Translations under genes and position numbers: made by a program
The notes under the pieces: generated by a model
What the model was told of the DNA's origin: nothing
Seen by the model: only the letters and a program-made list of their open reading frames with translations
Database searches by the model: none
DNA from: Chromatium okenii
Lineage (GTDB): Bacteria; Pseudomonadota; Gammaproteobacteria; Chromatiales; Chromatiaceae
Assembly (NCBI RefSeq): GCF_002958735.1
Contig: NZ_PPGH01000037.1
Coordinates: forward strand, 620,001 to 684,000
Direction: 5' to 3'
Length of the DNA: 64,000 bases
In this document: in pieces, positions 1 to 9,760 of the stretch
Layout: each line of letters begins with the position of its first letter
Numbering within the stretch: the stretch's first letter is position 1

Positions 1-33
1 TGTCGTTACTGCCAACTTTTTTTCAATTGACAT

Positions 34-63
34 AAAAAAACCAGACCGAAGTCTGGTTTTTTT
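34..63 (-). terminator. Rho-independent terminator of the glycine-rich protein gene
   Basis: A perfect inverted repeat with arms AAAAAAACCAGAC and GTCTGGTTTTTTT and a CGAA loop lies 20 bases past the stop of the minus-strand glycine-rich protein gene. The stem is flanked by A and T runs on both sides, so it could work in both directions. Confidence 0.85.
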
Positions 64-82
64 GACGCTTAAAAAACAGCGT

Positions 83-511
83 TTACTTGGTTGGTGCTGG
101 CGCTGCCGGAGCAGGAGCTGCTGGTGCAACTGGCGGTGCGTATGGGAACGCATATGGATAAGCGCCACCATAATAAGGTGCGCCATAACCACCATAAGGA
201 GCGCCGTAGCCGCCATAATAAGGATTGCCATAACCGTAACCATCGTTATAGCCATAACCACGACCATAACCGCGTCCGTTGCCACGACCATAGCCGCGAC
301 CGCCGCCGCCCATGCTCATGTTGAAGTCGCCATAACCATCGCCGAGCATGTCGCCAAGCATGTCGCCAGCGCCATCGCCCCAGCCGTTGTTGCCGTAGCC
401 ATTATTGCCCCAGCCATTGTTATTGCCCCAAGGACCGCCCCACCATGCGGAAGCAGAAGCAGACACACCCAACAGAGCAGCGATGGCGGCAGCAGTAGCA
501 AGTTTTTTCAT
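83..511 (-). CDS. Sulfur-globule-type glycine-rich secreted protein
   Basis: This encodes a 142-residue secreted structural protein. Residues 1-21 ([20 protein letters not shown] and on) are a clear signal peptide ending before a WWGGPWG start. The mature part is almost entirely Gly, Asn, Tyr and Trp repeats ([14 protein letters not shown], then [16 protein letters not shown], then [12 protein letters not shown]) and ends in an Ala-Pro tail. This composition matches sulfur globule envelope proteins (Sgp/CV1-CV2 type) of purple and colourless sulfur bacteria, which coat periplasmic S0 inclusions. The start is set by GGAG seven bases before this ATG; a longer upstream reading has no such signal. 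It is monocistronic with a strong terminator. Low-complexity composition makes homology calls risky; another Gly-rich envelope protein is possible. Confidence 0.75.
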   Translation of the reverse strand: MKKLATAAAIAALLGVSASASAWWGGPWGNNNGWGNNGYGNNGWGDGAGDMLGDMLGDGYGDFNMSMGGGGRGYGRGNGRGYGRGYGYNDGYGYGNPYYGGYGAPYGGYGAPYYGGAYPYAFPYAPPVAPAAPAPAAPAPTK

Positions 512-623
512 TGATATTCTCCAAATTATTTTTGATTTGCACTTCATCTGATCGCCTGAACTGCGACCATGGGAATTAGTATATTAGAAGATGCTTAAAT
601 AGTAAATACCCTTGGTTTTATTT

Positions 624-1421
624 TTATGATTGGACGTTCATGCGCTCCAGCACTGCAACTAAGTCATTCCAAACCTTCACTTTTTGGTTCGGCGACCGCA
701 GCAAATACGCAGGATGATAGGTGACGCGCAGCGGAATTTTGGTCTCGCCAAACGTAAACCAGCGTCCGCGCAGCGCCCCAACAGTCTCGGTCGTGTGCAG
801 CAAACTCTGTCCCGCCACGCCACCCAGCGCCAGCATCATGCGCGGTTGAATCAGCGCCACCTGTTCCCGCAAATACTCTGCGCAGGCAGCGATTTCATCA
901 GGATGCGGATTGCGATTGTCCGGCGGGCGACATTTGACGACATTGGCAATGTAAATCTGCTCACGCTCCAGCCCCATCGCTCTGACGATGGCGGTCAGCA
1001 ATTTTCCCGCTCGCCCAACGAACGGCTCACCGGTTTGATCTTCCTCTGCGCCCGGCGCTTCACCGATGAACATCAACGCTGCATCGCGTTTGCCGCTACC
1101 AAATACCGTTTGGGTGCGCTGTTCGCACAGCCCGCAAGCACGACACGCGCTCACGCGAGCAATTAACGTGTTCCAGTCTGGCGCAGCAATCACCGGCGCT
1201 GCGGTTTCAATCATCGGCGCTGGCGGTATGACTTCAACAATCGGTGCTGGCGCTGGATGAATCACTGTGGATTCAACAGATTGCTCCATGATTACTGCCG
1301 ACGCTGGCGCTGCGGCGGGCATTACCGCTGGCGTTGACGATGTGGGCGACGCAGCAAAACGCGGTTGCCACAGACTGATGTCCATCGCTTCGAGATAAGC
1401 ACGTCGCCGCGTTTCGTCCAT
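624..1421 (-). CDS. Uracil-DNA glycosylase, family 4 (Fe-S)
   Basis: This 265-residue protein is predicted to excise uracil from DNA. After a short N-terminal segment it has an Ala/Pro-rich linker of about 70 residues, then the catalytic domain: CRACGLC (Fe-S ligands), GEAPGAEEDQTGEPFVGRAG (uracil-pocket motif), VKCRPPDNRNP with a further Cys downstream, and TYHPAYLLRSP (HPxxLLR motif). These are hallmarks of the thermophile-type family 4 UDGs with a 4Fe-4S cluster, sometimes annotated as a DNA polymerase-related protein. The start at 1421 is supported by GAGG nine bases upstream and lies ten bases after the leuA stop, so the two genes are probably co-transcribed. Longer readings overlap leuA and lack a ribosome site. 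Confidence 0.88.
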   Translation of the reverse strand: MDETRRRAYLEAMDISLWQPRFAASPTSSTPAVMPAAAPASAVIMEQSVESTVIHPAPAPIVEVIPPAPMIETAAPVIAAPDWNTLIARVSACRACGLCEQRTQTVFGSGKRDAALMFIGEAPGAEEDQTGEPFVGRAGKLLTAIVRAMGLEREQIYIANVVKCRPPDNRNPHPDEIAACAEYLREQVALIQPRMMLALGGVAGQSLLHTTETVGALRGRWFTFGETKIPLRVTYHPAYLLRSPNQKVKVWNDLVAVLERMNVQS

Positions 1422-1431
1422 CGTTACGTCC

Positions 1432-2982
1432 TCAAACATCCGCAATCTGTGGATGCGCCCGCTCGGCCGGATGCAAAATCGTATTGCACGCATTGAGATA
1501 GGCTTTGGCCGAGGCAATCACGATGTCGGTGTCTGCGCCCTGTCCGTTGACCACGCGCCCGCCTTTTTCCAAACGCACCGTGACTTCGCCCTGCGCATCC
1601 GTTCCGCTGGTGATCGCGTTGACCGAATACAGCCGGAGCACTGCATCACTTTTCACAATGCTTTCAATCGCTTTGAACGTCGCATCGACTGGACCGCCAC
1701 CGCTGGCGCTGCCGGTTTGCTCAACGCCATCAACGGTGAGCACCAATTGCGCATGAGGCGTTTCGCCAGTCTCGGAGCACACGCGCAGCGAAACCAATTT
1801 GACCCGCTCGTTGGCGGTTTCGAGCGTCGCATCCGTCACCAGCGCCTGCAAATCCTCGTCGAAAATCTCGTGCTTTTTATCAGCCAAATCTTTGAAACGG
1901 GCAAACGCTGCGTTCAATTCTTCCTCAGAATTCAAGGTGATGCCCAGCTCCAACAGCCGCGCCCGAAACGCATTGCGCCCAGAATGCTTGCCCAGCACCA
2001 TTCGGTTTTCCGTCCAACCAACATCCTGCGCCCGCATGATTTCGTAGGTTTCGCGGTTTTTCAGCACTCCATCTTGATGAATGCCGGATTCGTGCGCGAA
2101 AGCGTTGATGCCGACGACCGCTTTATTCGGTTGCACCGGAAAGCCGGTGATGGTCGAAACCAGCCGCGAGCAGGTCATAATTTGCGTGGTATCCAACCGC
2201 GTTGCGCAGTCAAACAAATCGGCGCGAGTGCGCACCGCCATCACGATTTCTTCCAACGCAGCATTGCCTGCGCGTTCGCCCAAGCCGTTGATAGTGCACT
2301 CCACTTGCCGCGCTCCATTGCGCACTGCCGCCAGCGAATTGGCGACCGCCAGCCCCAAATCGTTGTGGCAATGCACCGAAAATATCGCTTGATCGGCATT
2401 CGGCACACGCTCGCGCAGCGTCGCAATCAGGCTGCCGAATTGATCGGGAATGTTGTAGCCGACCGTGTCGGGAATGTTGACGGTACGCGCACCAGCCGCA
2501 ATCACCGCTTCCAATATCCGGCACAAAAAATCAATCTCAGAACGTCCGGCATCTTCGGGCGAAAACTCCACGTCATCGGTGAATTGCCGCGCCCGTTTCA
2601 CCGCGTGCACCGCCTGCGCCAGCACCTGATCGGGCGACATGCGCAATTTCTTTTCCATGTGAATCGGTGAAGTGGCGATAAACGTATGAATACGCCCAGC
2701 ATTTGCACCTTTCAGCGCCTCGCCAGCGCGGTCAATATCAGCATCCAACGCCCGCGCCAGCCCGCACACGCGACTATCTTTCACTGCCGCAGCGACCGCT
2801 TTCACCGCCTCGAAATCGCCGGGGCTGGCAATTGGAAATCCGGCTTCAATCACATCGACACGCAGCCGTTCCAACGCTTTGGCGATGCGGATTTTTTCAT
2901 CGCGGGTCATGGATGCGCCGGGGCTTTGTTCGCCATCGCGCAACGTGGTATCGAAAATCATCAAATGGTCTTTAGTGCTCAT
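1432..2982 (-). CDS. leuA: 2-isopropylmalate synthase
   Basis: LeuA condenses acetyl-CoA with 2-oxoisovalerate, the first committed step of leucine synthesis. The 516-residue length fits the family. [16 protein letters not shown] near residues 9-25 is the HMGL-like TIM-barrel signature, and [15 protein letters not shown] carries the HxH metal ligands. [15 protein letters not shown] follows. The last ~120 residues form the LeuA dimer regulatory domain that gives leucine feedback. No frameshift is seen here, unlike many other genes in the window. It is followed after ten bases by the uracil-DNA glycosylase gene. Confidence 0.96.
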   Translation of the reverse strand: MSTKDHLMIFDTTLRDGEQSPGASMTRDEKIRIAKALERLRVDVIEAGFPIASPGDFEAVKAVAAAVKDSRVCGLARALDADIDRAGEALKGANAGRIHTFIATSPIHMEKKLRMSPDQVLAQAVHAVKRARQFTDDVEFSPEDAGRSEIDFLCRILEAVIAAGARTVNIPDTVGYNIPDQFGSLIATLRERVPNADQAIFSVHCHNDLGLAVANSLAAVRNGARQVECTINGLGERAGNAALEEIVMAVRTRADLFDCATRLDTTQIMTCSRLVSTITGFPVQPNKAVVGINAFAHESGIHQDGVLKNRETYEIMRAQDVGWTENRMVLGKHSGRNAFRARLLELGITLNSEEELNAAFARFKDLADKKHEIFDEDLQALVTDATLETANERVKLVSLRVCSETGETPHAQLVLTVDGVEQTGSASGGGPVDATFKAIESIVKSDAVLRLYSVNAITSGTDAQGEVTVRLEKGGRVVNGQGADTDIVIASAKAYLNACNTILHPAERAHPQIADV

Positions 2983-3032
2983 CGCAATTCTCGGTCAAGC
3001 AATTTAAGTGAATTAGGTATACGGCATGGTCA

Positions 3033-3052
3033 CTGAAAACTGACAACTTTTT
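3033..3052 (+). repeat. Copy of a dispersed short intergenic repeat
   Basis: CTGAAAACTGACAACTTTTT lies between leuA and ubiV. It differs by about one base from exact copies at 61529-61549 and 56361-56381 (the latter inverted). Confidence 0.5.
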
Positions 3053-3061
3053 AACTGGCAA

Positions 3062-3967
3062 TCAAGCAGTTGCAATCCCTGCTTTACCCGTCCAATAACC
3101 ATCGCTCAGGGCGCTGGGACACCAATTGCGTAATTGCGCCGTGCCTTCAATTGGATCAAGTTCGCCAGCGAGTGTTTTCGCAAACACTTGAATAATCTCA
3201 GCGGTGTGCATTGATTGCGGACTAATGCGCAGCAATTCAACGCCGAGTTGCGCCACTTCCGGCAATACCGATAACAAATTATGCGTGGTTGCCGATTGCG
3301 TTTGAATTCCATTCAATGCCAAAAACGGTGTTCCTTCTTGGGTGGAAACCAATAACCCGTCGGGATAATCACCGCAGCAGAATTGACAATCATCTTTGCT
3401 TAAATTGCGGTTATACGCGGTGAAGCAGCGAGCGGAATACGCCAGCGGTAAACGTCCATACGCGAATAATTCGCATTCCACACCAGCGGGGCGCGTTTTA
3501 ATTAAAGCGGCAGTCGTTTCGCGTCCTAATTCAACGGGTAAAACCCAGCGTTTTAAGCCGCGTTGGATGAGAAAAGCCAGCGTTCGTTGATTGTATAAAT
3601 TGATCGAATGACCCGTGACGAATGGTCGTCCTTCCAGAAAATCCAATCCCGCTAAATCATTGGCTTCAATTAAAAACCGTTCGTCAGCACAAATGCGTTG
3701 CAGCGTTTTTAATTCGCTGTCTGCTTCAATGAGCGCCAGCGTGGAAATGACCGGTTCTTTGCCAGCGGCAGCGACGCGCTCCGCCAATTCCCAATAATCT
3801 TCTGGGCGCAACAGTCGTCGTTTCGAGCAAATGGTTTCGCCGAGATAAATCACTGCAACCGGCGTTTCAAGCATTTCTGCATAAAAATCAAAAATCTGCT
3901 CCCGTGTCCAGTGATACAAAATCGGACCGAGCGTGAGGCGTGGAATGGAGTGTGAAGTCGTTGGCAT
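3062..3967 (-). CDS. ubiV: O2-independent ubiquinone hydroxylase subunit UbiV (U32 peptidase family)
   Basis: UbiV partners with UbiU and UbiT to hydroxylate ubiquinone precursors without oxygen. The 301-residue protein belongs to the peptidase U32-like family, and cysteines that can hold the 4Fe-4S cluster are present: GETICSKRR (Cys47), ARCFTAYN, and the pair in DDCQFCCGDYPDG. The start at MPTTSHSIPRL is chosen because it follows the ubiU stop by 20 bases; a longer reading would run deep into ubiU. ubiU and ubiV form an operon as in other proteobacteria. ubiT is not visible in this window. Confidence 0.9.
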   Translation of the reverse strand: MPTTSHSIPRLTLGPILYHWTREQIFDFYAEMLETPVAVIYLGETICSKRRLLRPEDYWELAERVAAAGKEPVISTLALIEADSELKTLQRICADERFLIEANDLAGLDFLEGRPFVTGHSINLYNQRTLAFLIQRGLKRWVLPVELGRETTAALIKTRPAGVECELFAYGRLPLAYSARCFTAYNRNLSKDDCQFCCGDYPDGLLVSTQEGTPFLALNGIQTQSATTHNLLSVLPEVAQLGVELLRISPQSMHTAEIIQVFAKTLAGELDPIEGTAQLRNWCPSALSDGYWTGKAGIATA

Positions 3968-3987
3968 GACGGGTCGCTGTGAGTGAA

Positions 3988-4983
3988 TTAGTGCCAAGGG
4001 CGATGATAGGGGCCGATGGTGGTTTGTGCGCCTTCCGATACTTGGGCAAGGATTTGATGCCAGCTTTCTTTCGGGCGAAAGGTGTCTGGATTGCGCTGGC
4101 AAGCGTCAATCGCTTCGCGCCAGACCTGCGTCACTTGCGAAACGTAACGGGTGCTGCGCTGGCGACCTTCAATTTTAATCGCGCTGACGCCAGCGGCGAG
4201 AATCCCCGGCAAAATATCCAAGGTATTCAGACTGGTCGGTTCTTCAATTGCATGGCGCAATTCGCCCGCAACGTCGTAGCGCCCTTTGCACAGCGTCGGA
4301 TAACCTGCCGGTTCATTGAGCGAACGCCGTTCAATCAACACGCCGCCGAGCCGCGTTTCCTGACCTTTGGGCGTGTCGCGCCATTCAACATGCGCGGCTG
4401 GTGAACACGCGCCGTAAGTGTTCGGCGATTGTCCGCAGGCATAAGACGATAATAAACAACGCCCTTCGACCATCACGCACAGACTGCCGAAACCGAAGAT
4501 TTCCACCGGAACTGGCGTTTCTTCAATCAAATGCGCGACCTGCGCCAGCGACAACACTCGCGGCACCACCACGCGCTTAATTCCGAAATGGCGGTGCATG
4601 AAGCCAATCGCTGCCGGATTGGTTGCCGAACCCTGCACCGACAAATGCAGATTGACGTTGGGATAACGCTCGGCGGCGTAATCCAACACGCCCATGTCAG
4701 CGAGAATGATCGCGTCCACGCCGAGATCAACAGCGCGATCTACCGCTGCCGTCCAACGTTCCCAGCCATTCGGCTGCGCGTAAGTGTTAATGGCGACAAA
4801 CACCTTGACTTTGCGGTCGTGGGCGTAATTCAGCCCCTCGCGGATTTGTTTGTCGTTGAAATTCAAGCCAGCGAAATGGCGAGCGTTGGTGTCGTCGCGG
4901 AAACCAATGTAAACCGCATTGGCTCCATGATCGACGGCTGCTTTGAGCATCGGCAAATTACCGGCAGGACAGACGAGTTCCAT
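3988..4983 (-). CDS. ubiU: O2-independent ubiquinone hydroxylase subunit UbiU
   Basis: UbiU is the U32-family partner of UbiV in anaerobic ubiquinone biosynthesis. The 331-residue protein starts MELVCPAGNLPMLKAAVDHG, typical of the family, and has GSLCVMVEGRCLLSSYACG, a Cys in NTYGACSP and PTLCKGRY, the four-cysteine set expected for a 4Fe-4S cluster. SAIKIEGRQRS near the C-terminus is a U32 signature. It is directly upstream of ubiV. The pair implies the organism makes ubiquinone when oxygen is absent, fitting a facultative or denitrifying lifestyle. Confidence 0.93.
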   Translation of the reverse strand: MELVCPAGNLPMLKAAVDHGANAVYIGFRDDTNARHFAGLNFNDKQIREGLNYAHDRKVKVFVAINTYAQPNGWERWTAAVDRAVDLGVDAIILADMGVLDYAAERYPNVNLHLSVQGSATNPAAIGFMHRHFGIKRVVVPRVLSLAQVAHLIEETPVPVEIFGFGSLCVMVEGRCLLSSYACGQSPNTYGACSPAAHVEWRDTPKGQETRLGGVLIERRSLNEPAGYPTLCKGRYDVAGELRHAIEEPTSLNTLDILPGILAAGVSAIKIEGRQRSTRYVSQVTQVWREAIDACQRNPDTFRPKESWHQILAQVSEGAQTTIGPYHRPWH

Positions 4984-5006
4984 GATGATTTCAGTCTCGT
5001 GTGACG

Positions 5007-5973
5007 TCAGGCAGTGCTGACAAGTGGATGACAGGGTGCGGTGGCGAGCTGTGCGCCTTGCTGGGTATTGCGGCGATACAACTCAGCTTCAATGGCGTTG
5101 AGCACCGCCCATTTTTGGTGACACCAGCTCGGCGCTAACAAAATCTCGCGGGCGGCAGTGCCGGTGAGTCGATGATAAATCACCGCAGGCGGTGTGCGCT
5201 CGACCAGATCGGCGCACAGGTTGACATAATCGTCAAACACCAGCGGTTGATAGTCGCCGCGCTGCCACTCCAACGCCAGCTGCGTGTTGCGCACAATATG
5301 CAGCGGATGCAGTTTTAAGCCTTCCACGCCGAGCTCCAACACCCGCTCCAAACTGGTCAACGCTGCGCTCGCCCTTCGCCCGGCAAACCGAGAATTAAAT
5401 GGGTACACACCGGAATTCCGCGTTGCTGCGCGGCAATGACCGCAGTGCGATATTCAGCAAAAGTATGACCGCGATTGACGCGCTCCAAAGTCCGATCATC
5501 AGCGGACTGTAACCCCAGTTCCAGCCAAATTTCCTTGCCCTGCGCCTGATAACTGGCGAGCAAATCCAGCACTGCATCGGGCACACAATCCGGGCGCGTC
5601 CCAATCGACAGCCCAATCACGTCAGCATGACTCAAGCGCTGTCATACCGCCGGCGCAGGGCATCAAGCGGATCATAAGTGTTGGTATAGGCTTGAAAATA
5701 CGCGAGAAACTGCCGTGCTCCAGTGCGTTTGGCAAGCACCTGTCGCCCAGCTTCTAATTGAATAGCCAGCGCGGGCGGATTCGCTGCGTTGGGGCTAAAT
5801 GAAATGTTGTTGCAAAAAGTGCAGCCGCCGTGTCCTTTTGCGCCGTCACGATTTGGACAAGTGAAACCGGCGTGGAGCGCGAGTTTGTGGACGCGCTGAC
5901 CGTAGCGTTGCAGCAGATATTGTCCGAAGGTGTGAACGCGGGCGCTAAGAATGCGCGGTGGCGGGAACGGCAT
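5007..5973 (-). CDS. Radical SAM protein, YhcC/TIGR01212 type (frameshifted as read)
   Basis: Three pieces in different frames add up to one radical SAM protein of about 320 residues. Piece one (to about 5640) holds FTCPNRDGAKGHGGCTFCNN, the cluster-binding cysteines of the TIGR01212 family. Piece two (about 5640-5390) has LSIGTRPDCVPDAVLDLL and CTHLILGLPGEGR. Piece three (about 5400-5007) has LERVLELGVEGLKLHPLHIV. The order and content match one continuous homologue, so at least two indels near 5635 and 5390 break it. The start at MPFPPPRIL has AGG nine bases upstream. Exact function is unknown in the family. Confidence 0.8.
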
Positions 5974-6124
5974 GAGCATAAACCTAAAGGAAACCTGATG
6001 ATTATCACGGGAATTCGGTTGCGATCATATCCTGATTTTGCTAATCAAAATGCGCTCACTCAACGAATAAATCAGCAATTCTCTAAATGTATACGCTTAC
6101 ACCAAATATCAATGTACTGCAAAA

Positions 6125-7212
6125 TCACAATCTATTGCGCACAAGGCGAACGTAGCTATTGCCACTTCGATAATTATTATTGATGTCGCCGTTGTGAAAA
6201 TTCACGCCCCAAACATAACTTGAATTATCAGCATCCAATGAACTAGACCAAAACCAAGCTAACGTATTTGGAAAAACTTTGAGTCAATTGTCGGTTTTTG
6301 TCCTTCACAATCAGCGTTGCCAGCTCTTCTAACGAAGGCAATCGCCAATCATTATCATTAACTGCTGATGATCTTTGACCGCAGTGTTTGCTTCATCCCA
6401 ATTAAATCTGATCGCCTTACCAACGCAATTTTCTCCATCCCAAGTTTGCCCCAATGCGCAACGCATCCATTGCAAATTGGTTTGCGTATCCAATACCGTT
6501 CCATCACCTAAATCACAGTAACGCTCATTGATCAGTGGATAATCTATAAATTCGTCTCAATACAATGATTGTCCTGTACTACTGGAATACTTTCTTTTTG
6601 CTGCTGCAACTCAAAAATCAATGCTTCAATCAGAGATTTTCCTAAAACCTCTAATTCCACTGCCTGCGCGTGTTCATGCGAAATCGAAATTTGCTGCATA
6701 AATGCAGGTAATTTTTGTAATTCTTGCAATGAAAAATCGCCATGTTCATTCCGTGCTGCTTGCAAGGCAGTAAAATAGGCTTGTTCACGCACTGAACGCC
6801 CAATCACCTCTCGATCAATCGCTTCAGTTTGTTCCGAAGTCAAACTCAATTCTCGCGCTTGCTTAAAAAGCAAATTAATTTCTTGCATGTCGAGATATTG
6901 ATCGACCCACGCCATTTGCAGCACAGCACGATAATTTCTAATGCGCCGCGATCTACTGATGCTGAAGGTGGTTCAGGAATTAACGGAGCTGCATGATCAA
7001 TCAGCGGTGCTGGTGCTACAATTAAATCTGCCGCAATCGAATCTAATGCTGGTGAATGAGCAGATAACCAGTGTGTGCGGTGCGCTTCTACCATTGCTTT
7101 CTGTTGACGGAGATTTGCAAAAGCATACTCAGTCAAATCAAAATGACAATTTGCAATGTGACACATTTCCATGTTCTTTGCTACAAACCGGACAGACATT
7201 AGACCCAGCCAT
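6125..7212 (-). CDS. Zinc-ribbon protein with C-terminal DUF1566 (Lcl_C) domain (multiply frameshifted)
   Basis: Reading the minus strand across frames gives one protein of about 360 residues. It starts MAGSNVCPVCSKEHGNVS at 7212 with GAGGG eight bases upstream. The CPVC and following HC...C look like a zinc ribbon. Then come FDLTEYAFANLRQQKAMVEA, an Ala/Pro-rich stretch, and a helical part (AWVDQYLDMQEINLLFKQAR). The C-terminal part reads DLGDGTVLDTQTNLQWMRC, NDNDWRLPSLEELATLI, WFWSSSLD and YVWGVNFHNGDINNNYRSG, characteristic of DUF1566/Lcl_C domains. At least four indels (near 7155, 6910, 6555, 6370 and 6255) break the frame. It ends 3' of a dynamin-like GTPase and may be co-transcribed with it. 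Either a pseudogene or a poorly resolved consensus. Confidence 0.6.
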
Positions 7213-7233
7213 AAATTAACCCTCTTATTTGCA

Positions 7234-9572
7234 CTATACAGAATGACGTGCCTGTTGGATGGCAATGCCGAGTTGACGCAACCGATCACTCACTTCTGTA
7301 TTAAATGTCTGCGGGCGCAATTCCGGCGGCAATTCCGCCACCATAATTGAATTACCATTTCTCCATTCATTGCCAGCAATACCACCCCAACTGCCATCAT
7401 TCATGCGTTCTAAATAGCGGTCGCGCAGGTTTTCTAATTCCTGTTGACAAAATGCTTTGAAGCCGCTGCATCAAATAAACTGTGCAACAAGTAATACTCC
7501 AATGCCAGCAAATCTGCCTCCACTTCTTCTACTACCTGACGCCGGTTTTCTTGATCAACACCCTGTTCACTCACGCCAGCCACTGCGTTTTTTAAGATTT
7601 CACAAATCTTATCAATTTTATCAGATGACTAGAAAACATATTTTTTGCGACTGCCGGATCAGTCAATAGCTTGGAACCATGCCGTAAATACTGTTTAAGT
7701 TCACGATAAAGAATCTCGCCACTCTCTGGGTAGTAGTAATCAAGAATTTCAATATCAACACCGCTATCACGAACGATATTCATCCGCGTTTGGCTATTCA
7801 CTGGAGCGCGTACCAATGCCTCAGCCAGCGGGCGCACAAACCGCAAAAACAAGGCTTTAAGACTGTATTGCAACCGCTCTTGAAATTGCCGTGTATCACC
7901 GACAAGCAAATGGCGAACGCGATCACTCCCCCACAATTGACCGGTCACAAATTCGCTAATCTTTTGTGTATCTTGATCCAATTCAACTGCGAGTTTTGCT
8001 GCAATCTCTTGAATCATTTGGCGCACATCTTTATACAATGCTTCGCGCCATTCGCGGTTGGCTGCATCGGGATCAAATCCATGCTGCATACTGCTGAAAA
8101 ATTTGTAATCCCGTTGCGCAGCAGCGCGGGCGGGTAATTTCGCCATATTCTCGCGCACGATTTCCTCATACCGCTGATTAAAGCCACGCAACGTATTGGC
8201 ATTAAAATCGGCGCTCACTTCTTTATTGTAATAAGCATTGAATTCAGCTTTGAGTTGATCTTGACGCGCACTCCACCATTGATTAAAAGCGAGATTGCGA
8301 TCTTCATCTTGCCGCCGCCGCGCTTCATCCGGGTCTTCAGGAAAATGCCCGCGCACTTGTCGATAAATATCTTCACTGTGACGCAATATCGTTTCAAATA
8401 GCGCCGTGCAGCGGCGTTCCACAATAGCCACGCGCTCGTGATTCAAATAATGGTTGATGGTGGTTTTAATCGCATCAATACCAGTGAGGTTTTTAGAACA
8501 TCTAATTCTGCGGTATTTTCACCAGTAACGCGCCGCAAATCCGCAGCAATTTTTTGTTGATCGCCGAGGTCTTTAAGCGTTTCGCTTTCGGCCATACCAT
8601 GCAATACCAAATGCGCACCCGCTGATCCGCCAATAATACGCGACGGTGGCAAATTAGCCTCCTCGCGCCATGCTTGCACCGCATGTTGAAAATCGCGTTG
8701 AAATGCCTCTCGTGTCGCAAAAGAATCCATGCGTCCGAAAAAGACAAACATCTTATCTTCTAAACGAATGTGGCGATCACCTTCTCGCGCAAATTTAATT
8801 AAATCCTTTTCCGCACCGCGCAAATCTGGATAACGTTGGATTAAAATAACTGCATCGCAACTGTGCAGCATATCGCGGGATTCTTCGATATGTTTTGCTA
8901 ATCCTGAATCCAATCCCGGCACGTCATAAAACACAATGCCTTCAGCTTCAGCTAATCGGCAGGTATACAATCTTGCTTCGTGCATCGCATGAGCAAAACG
9001 CGCATCCGCAACGTATTTGCGCAAAGCATCTTTAATTTCTTCTAAATTGGTGAAATGTTTGGCTCGCGCCCCTTCATCCAATACTTCTTTAAGCGTTGTT
9101 TGATACTGTTGAATGGTGGCTAAATCTTCTTTTGCATTTTTAGCCCGAGTGTCATCTGCGCCATTCGCAACGGTGTTTAATTCAGCAACGAGTCTGCTGA
9201 ATTCACCATTGGTTTTTGGTTGGGTTTCCAGTCGTTGTTCAGTCTCTTCTTTGACTGAAAAAATTTGCGTCGTCGTAAAGGTACAACGCAGTGATTTTGC
9301 GGGTAATAGATCGCAACCCAGCCACGCATTAACAAATGTGCTTTTACCGGCTTTTTCGAGACCAACGACAGCAATACGAAACTCGCCTTTTTCTAAACGT
9401 TGACGCTGCCGTTCTGCCTGTTCCGTTCTTCGGTAAGCGCGGTTAATTGCGCTTGAGTAATTCCCGCTTGTCGCGCTTGTGGCAATTCAGCTAATTGACG
9501 CGCAAAACGTTCGACATCTAGCGCCTGCTCGAGACGTTTTGCATTGATAATAGATGCTTTTTTCCAATCCAT
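7234..9572 (-). CDS. Dynamin-like GTPase (frameshifted as read)
   Basis: Joined across frames this is a GTPase of about 780 residues. It begins MDWKKASIINAKRLEQAL with GAGG eight bases upstream. The G1 loop VVGLEKAGKSTFVNAWLG lies near 9370-9310, and the G3 motif YDVPGLDSG near 8910. A long helical part (IYRQVRGHFPEDPDEARRR and on) follows, and the end reads LRQLGIAIQQARHSV. The layout resembles bacterial dynamin-like proteins that remodel membranes. Breaks lie near 9425, 8490, 7625 and 7465. At about 8490 a run of five A (minus strand) read as six would restore DVLKNLTGIDAIKT, so a homopolymer miscall is likely there. The next gene downstream is the zinc-ribbon/DUF1566 protein. Confidence 0.75.
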
Positions 9573-9734
9573 CGCTGAATCCTCGTGTGCTGATCTTGTT
9601 TGATCTGGGTTGTTCACTGAGCCAAAATAATGCGCATTCTAGCGCAACCGTTGCACGTGCCTCTTTGAAAAAAAGAAGTTGGAGCGGTTTAACAAAGCAG
9701 GTGAGTTAGCAGATTTCTTAAACCCTTGCGTCGG

Positions 9735-9753
9735 TTAGACACGGCGTGTCTAA
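9735..9753. promoter_or_regulatory. Perfect 8-bp inverted repeat, possible operator
   Basis: TTAGACACGGCGTGTCTAA is a perfect dyad with a three-base centre. It lies in the region between the divergent dynamin-like gene and the ATP-grasp gene, a few bases before the likely start of the latter. The size and symmetry suit a dimeric transcription factor; no family is identified. Confidence 0.4.
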
Positions 9754-9760
9754 TCAAATC

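Noticed and set aside
119..330. Tandem DNA repeat in the glycine-rich gene as a mobile repeat
   Set aside because: Explained by low-complexity Gly/Tyr codons within a secreted structural protein.
1453..2670. Long plus-strand open frame opposite leuA
   Set aside because: Antisense shadow of a clear leuA; composition is Arg/His-rich with no family motif.
5830..6183. Plus-strand open frame over the yhcC start and following intergenic stretch
   Set aside because: Covers the antisense of a conserved radical SAM N-terminus and the DUF1566 end; no family features.
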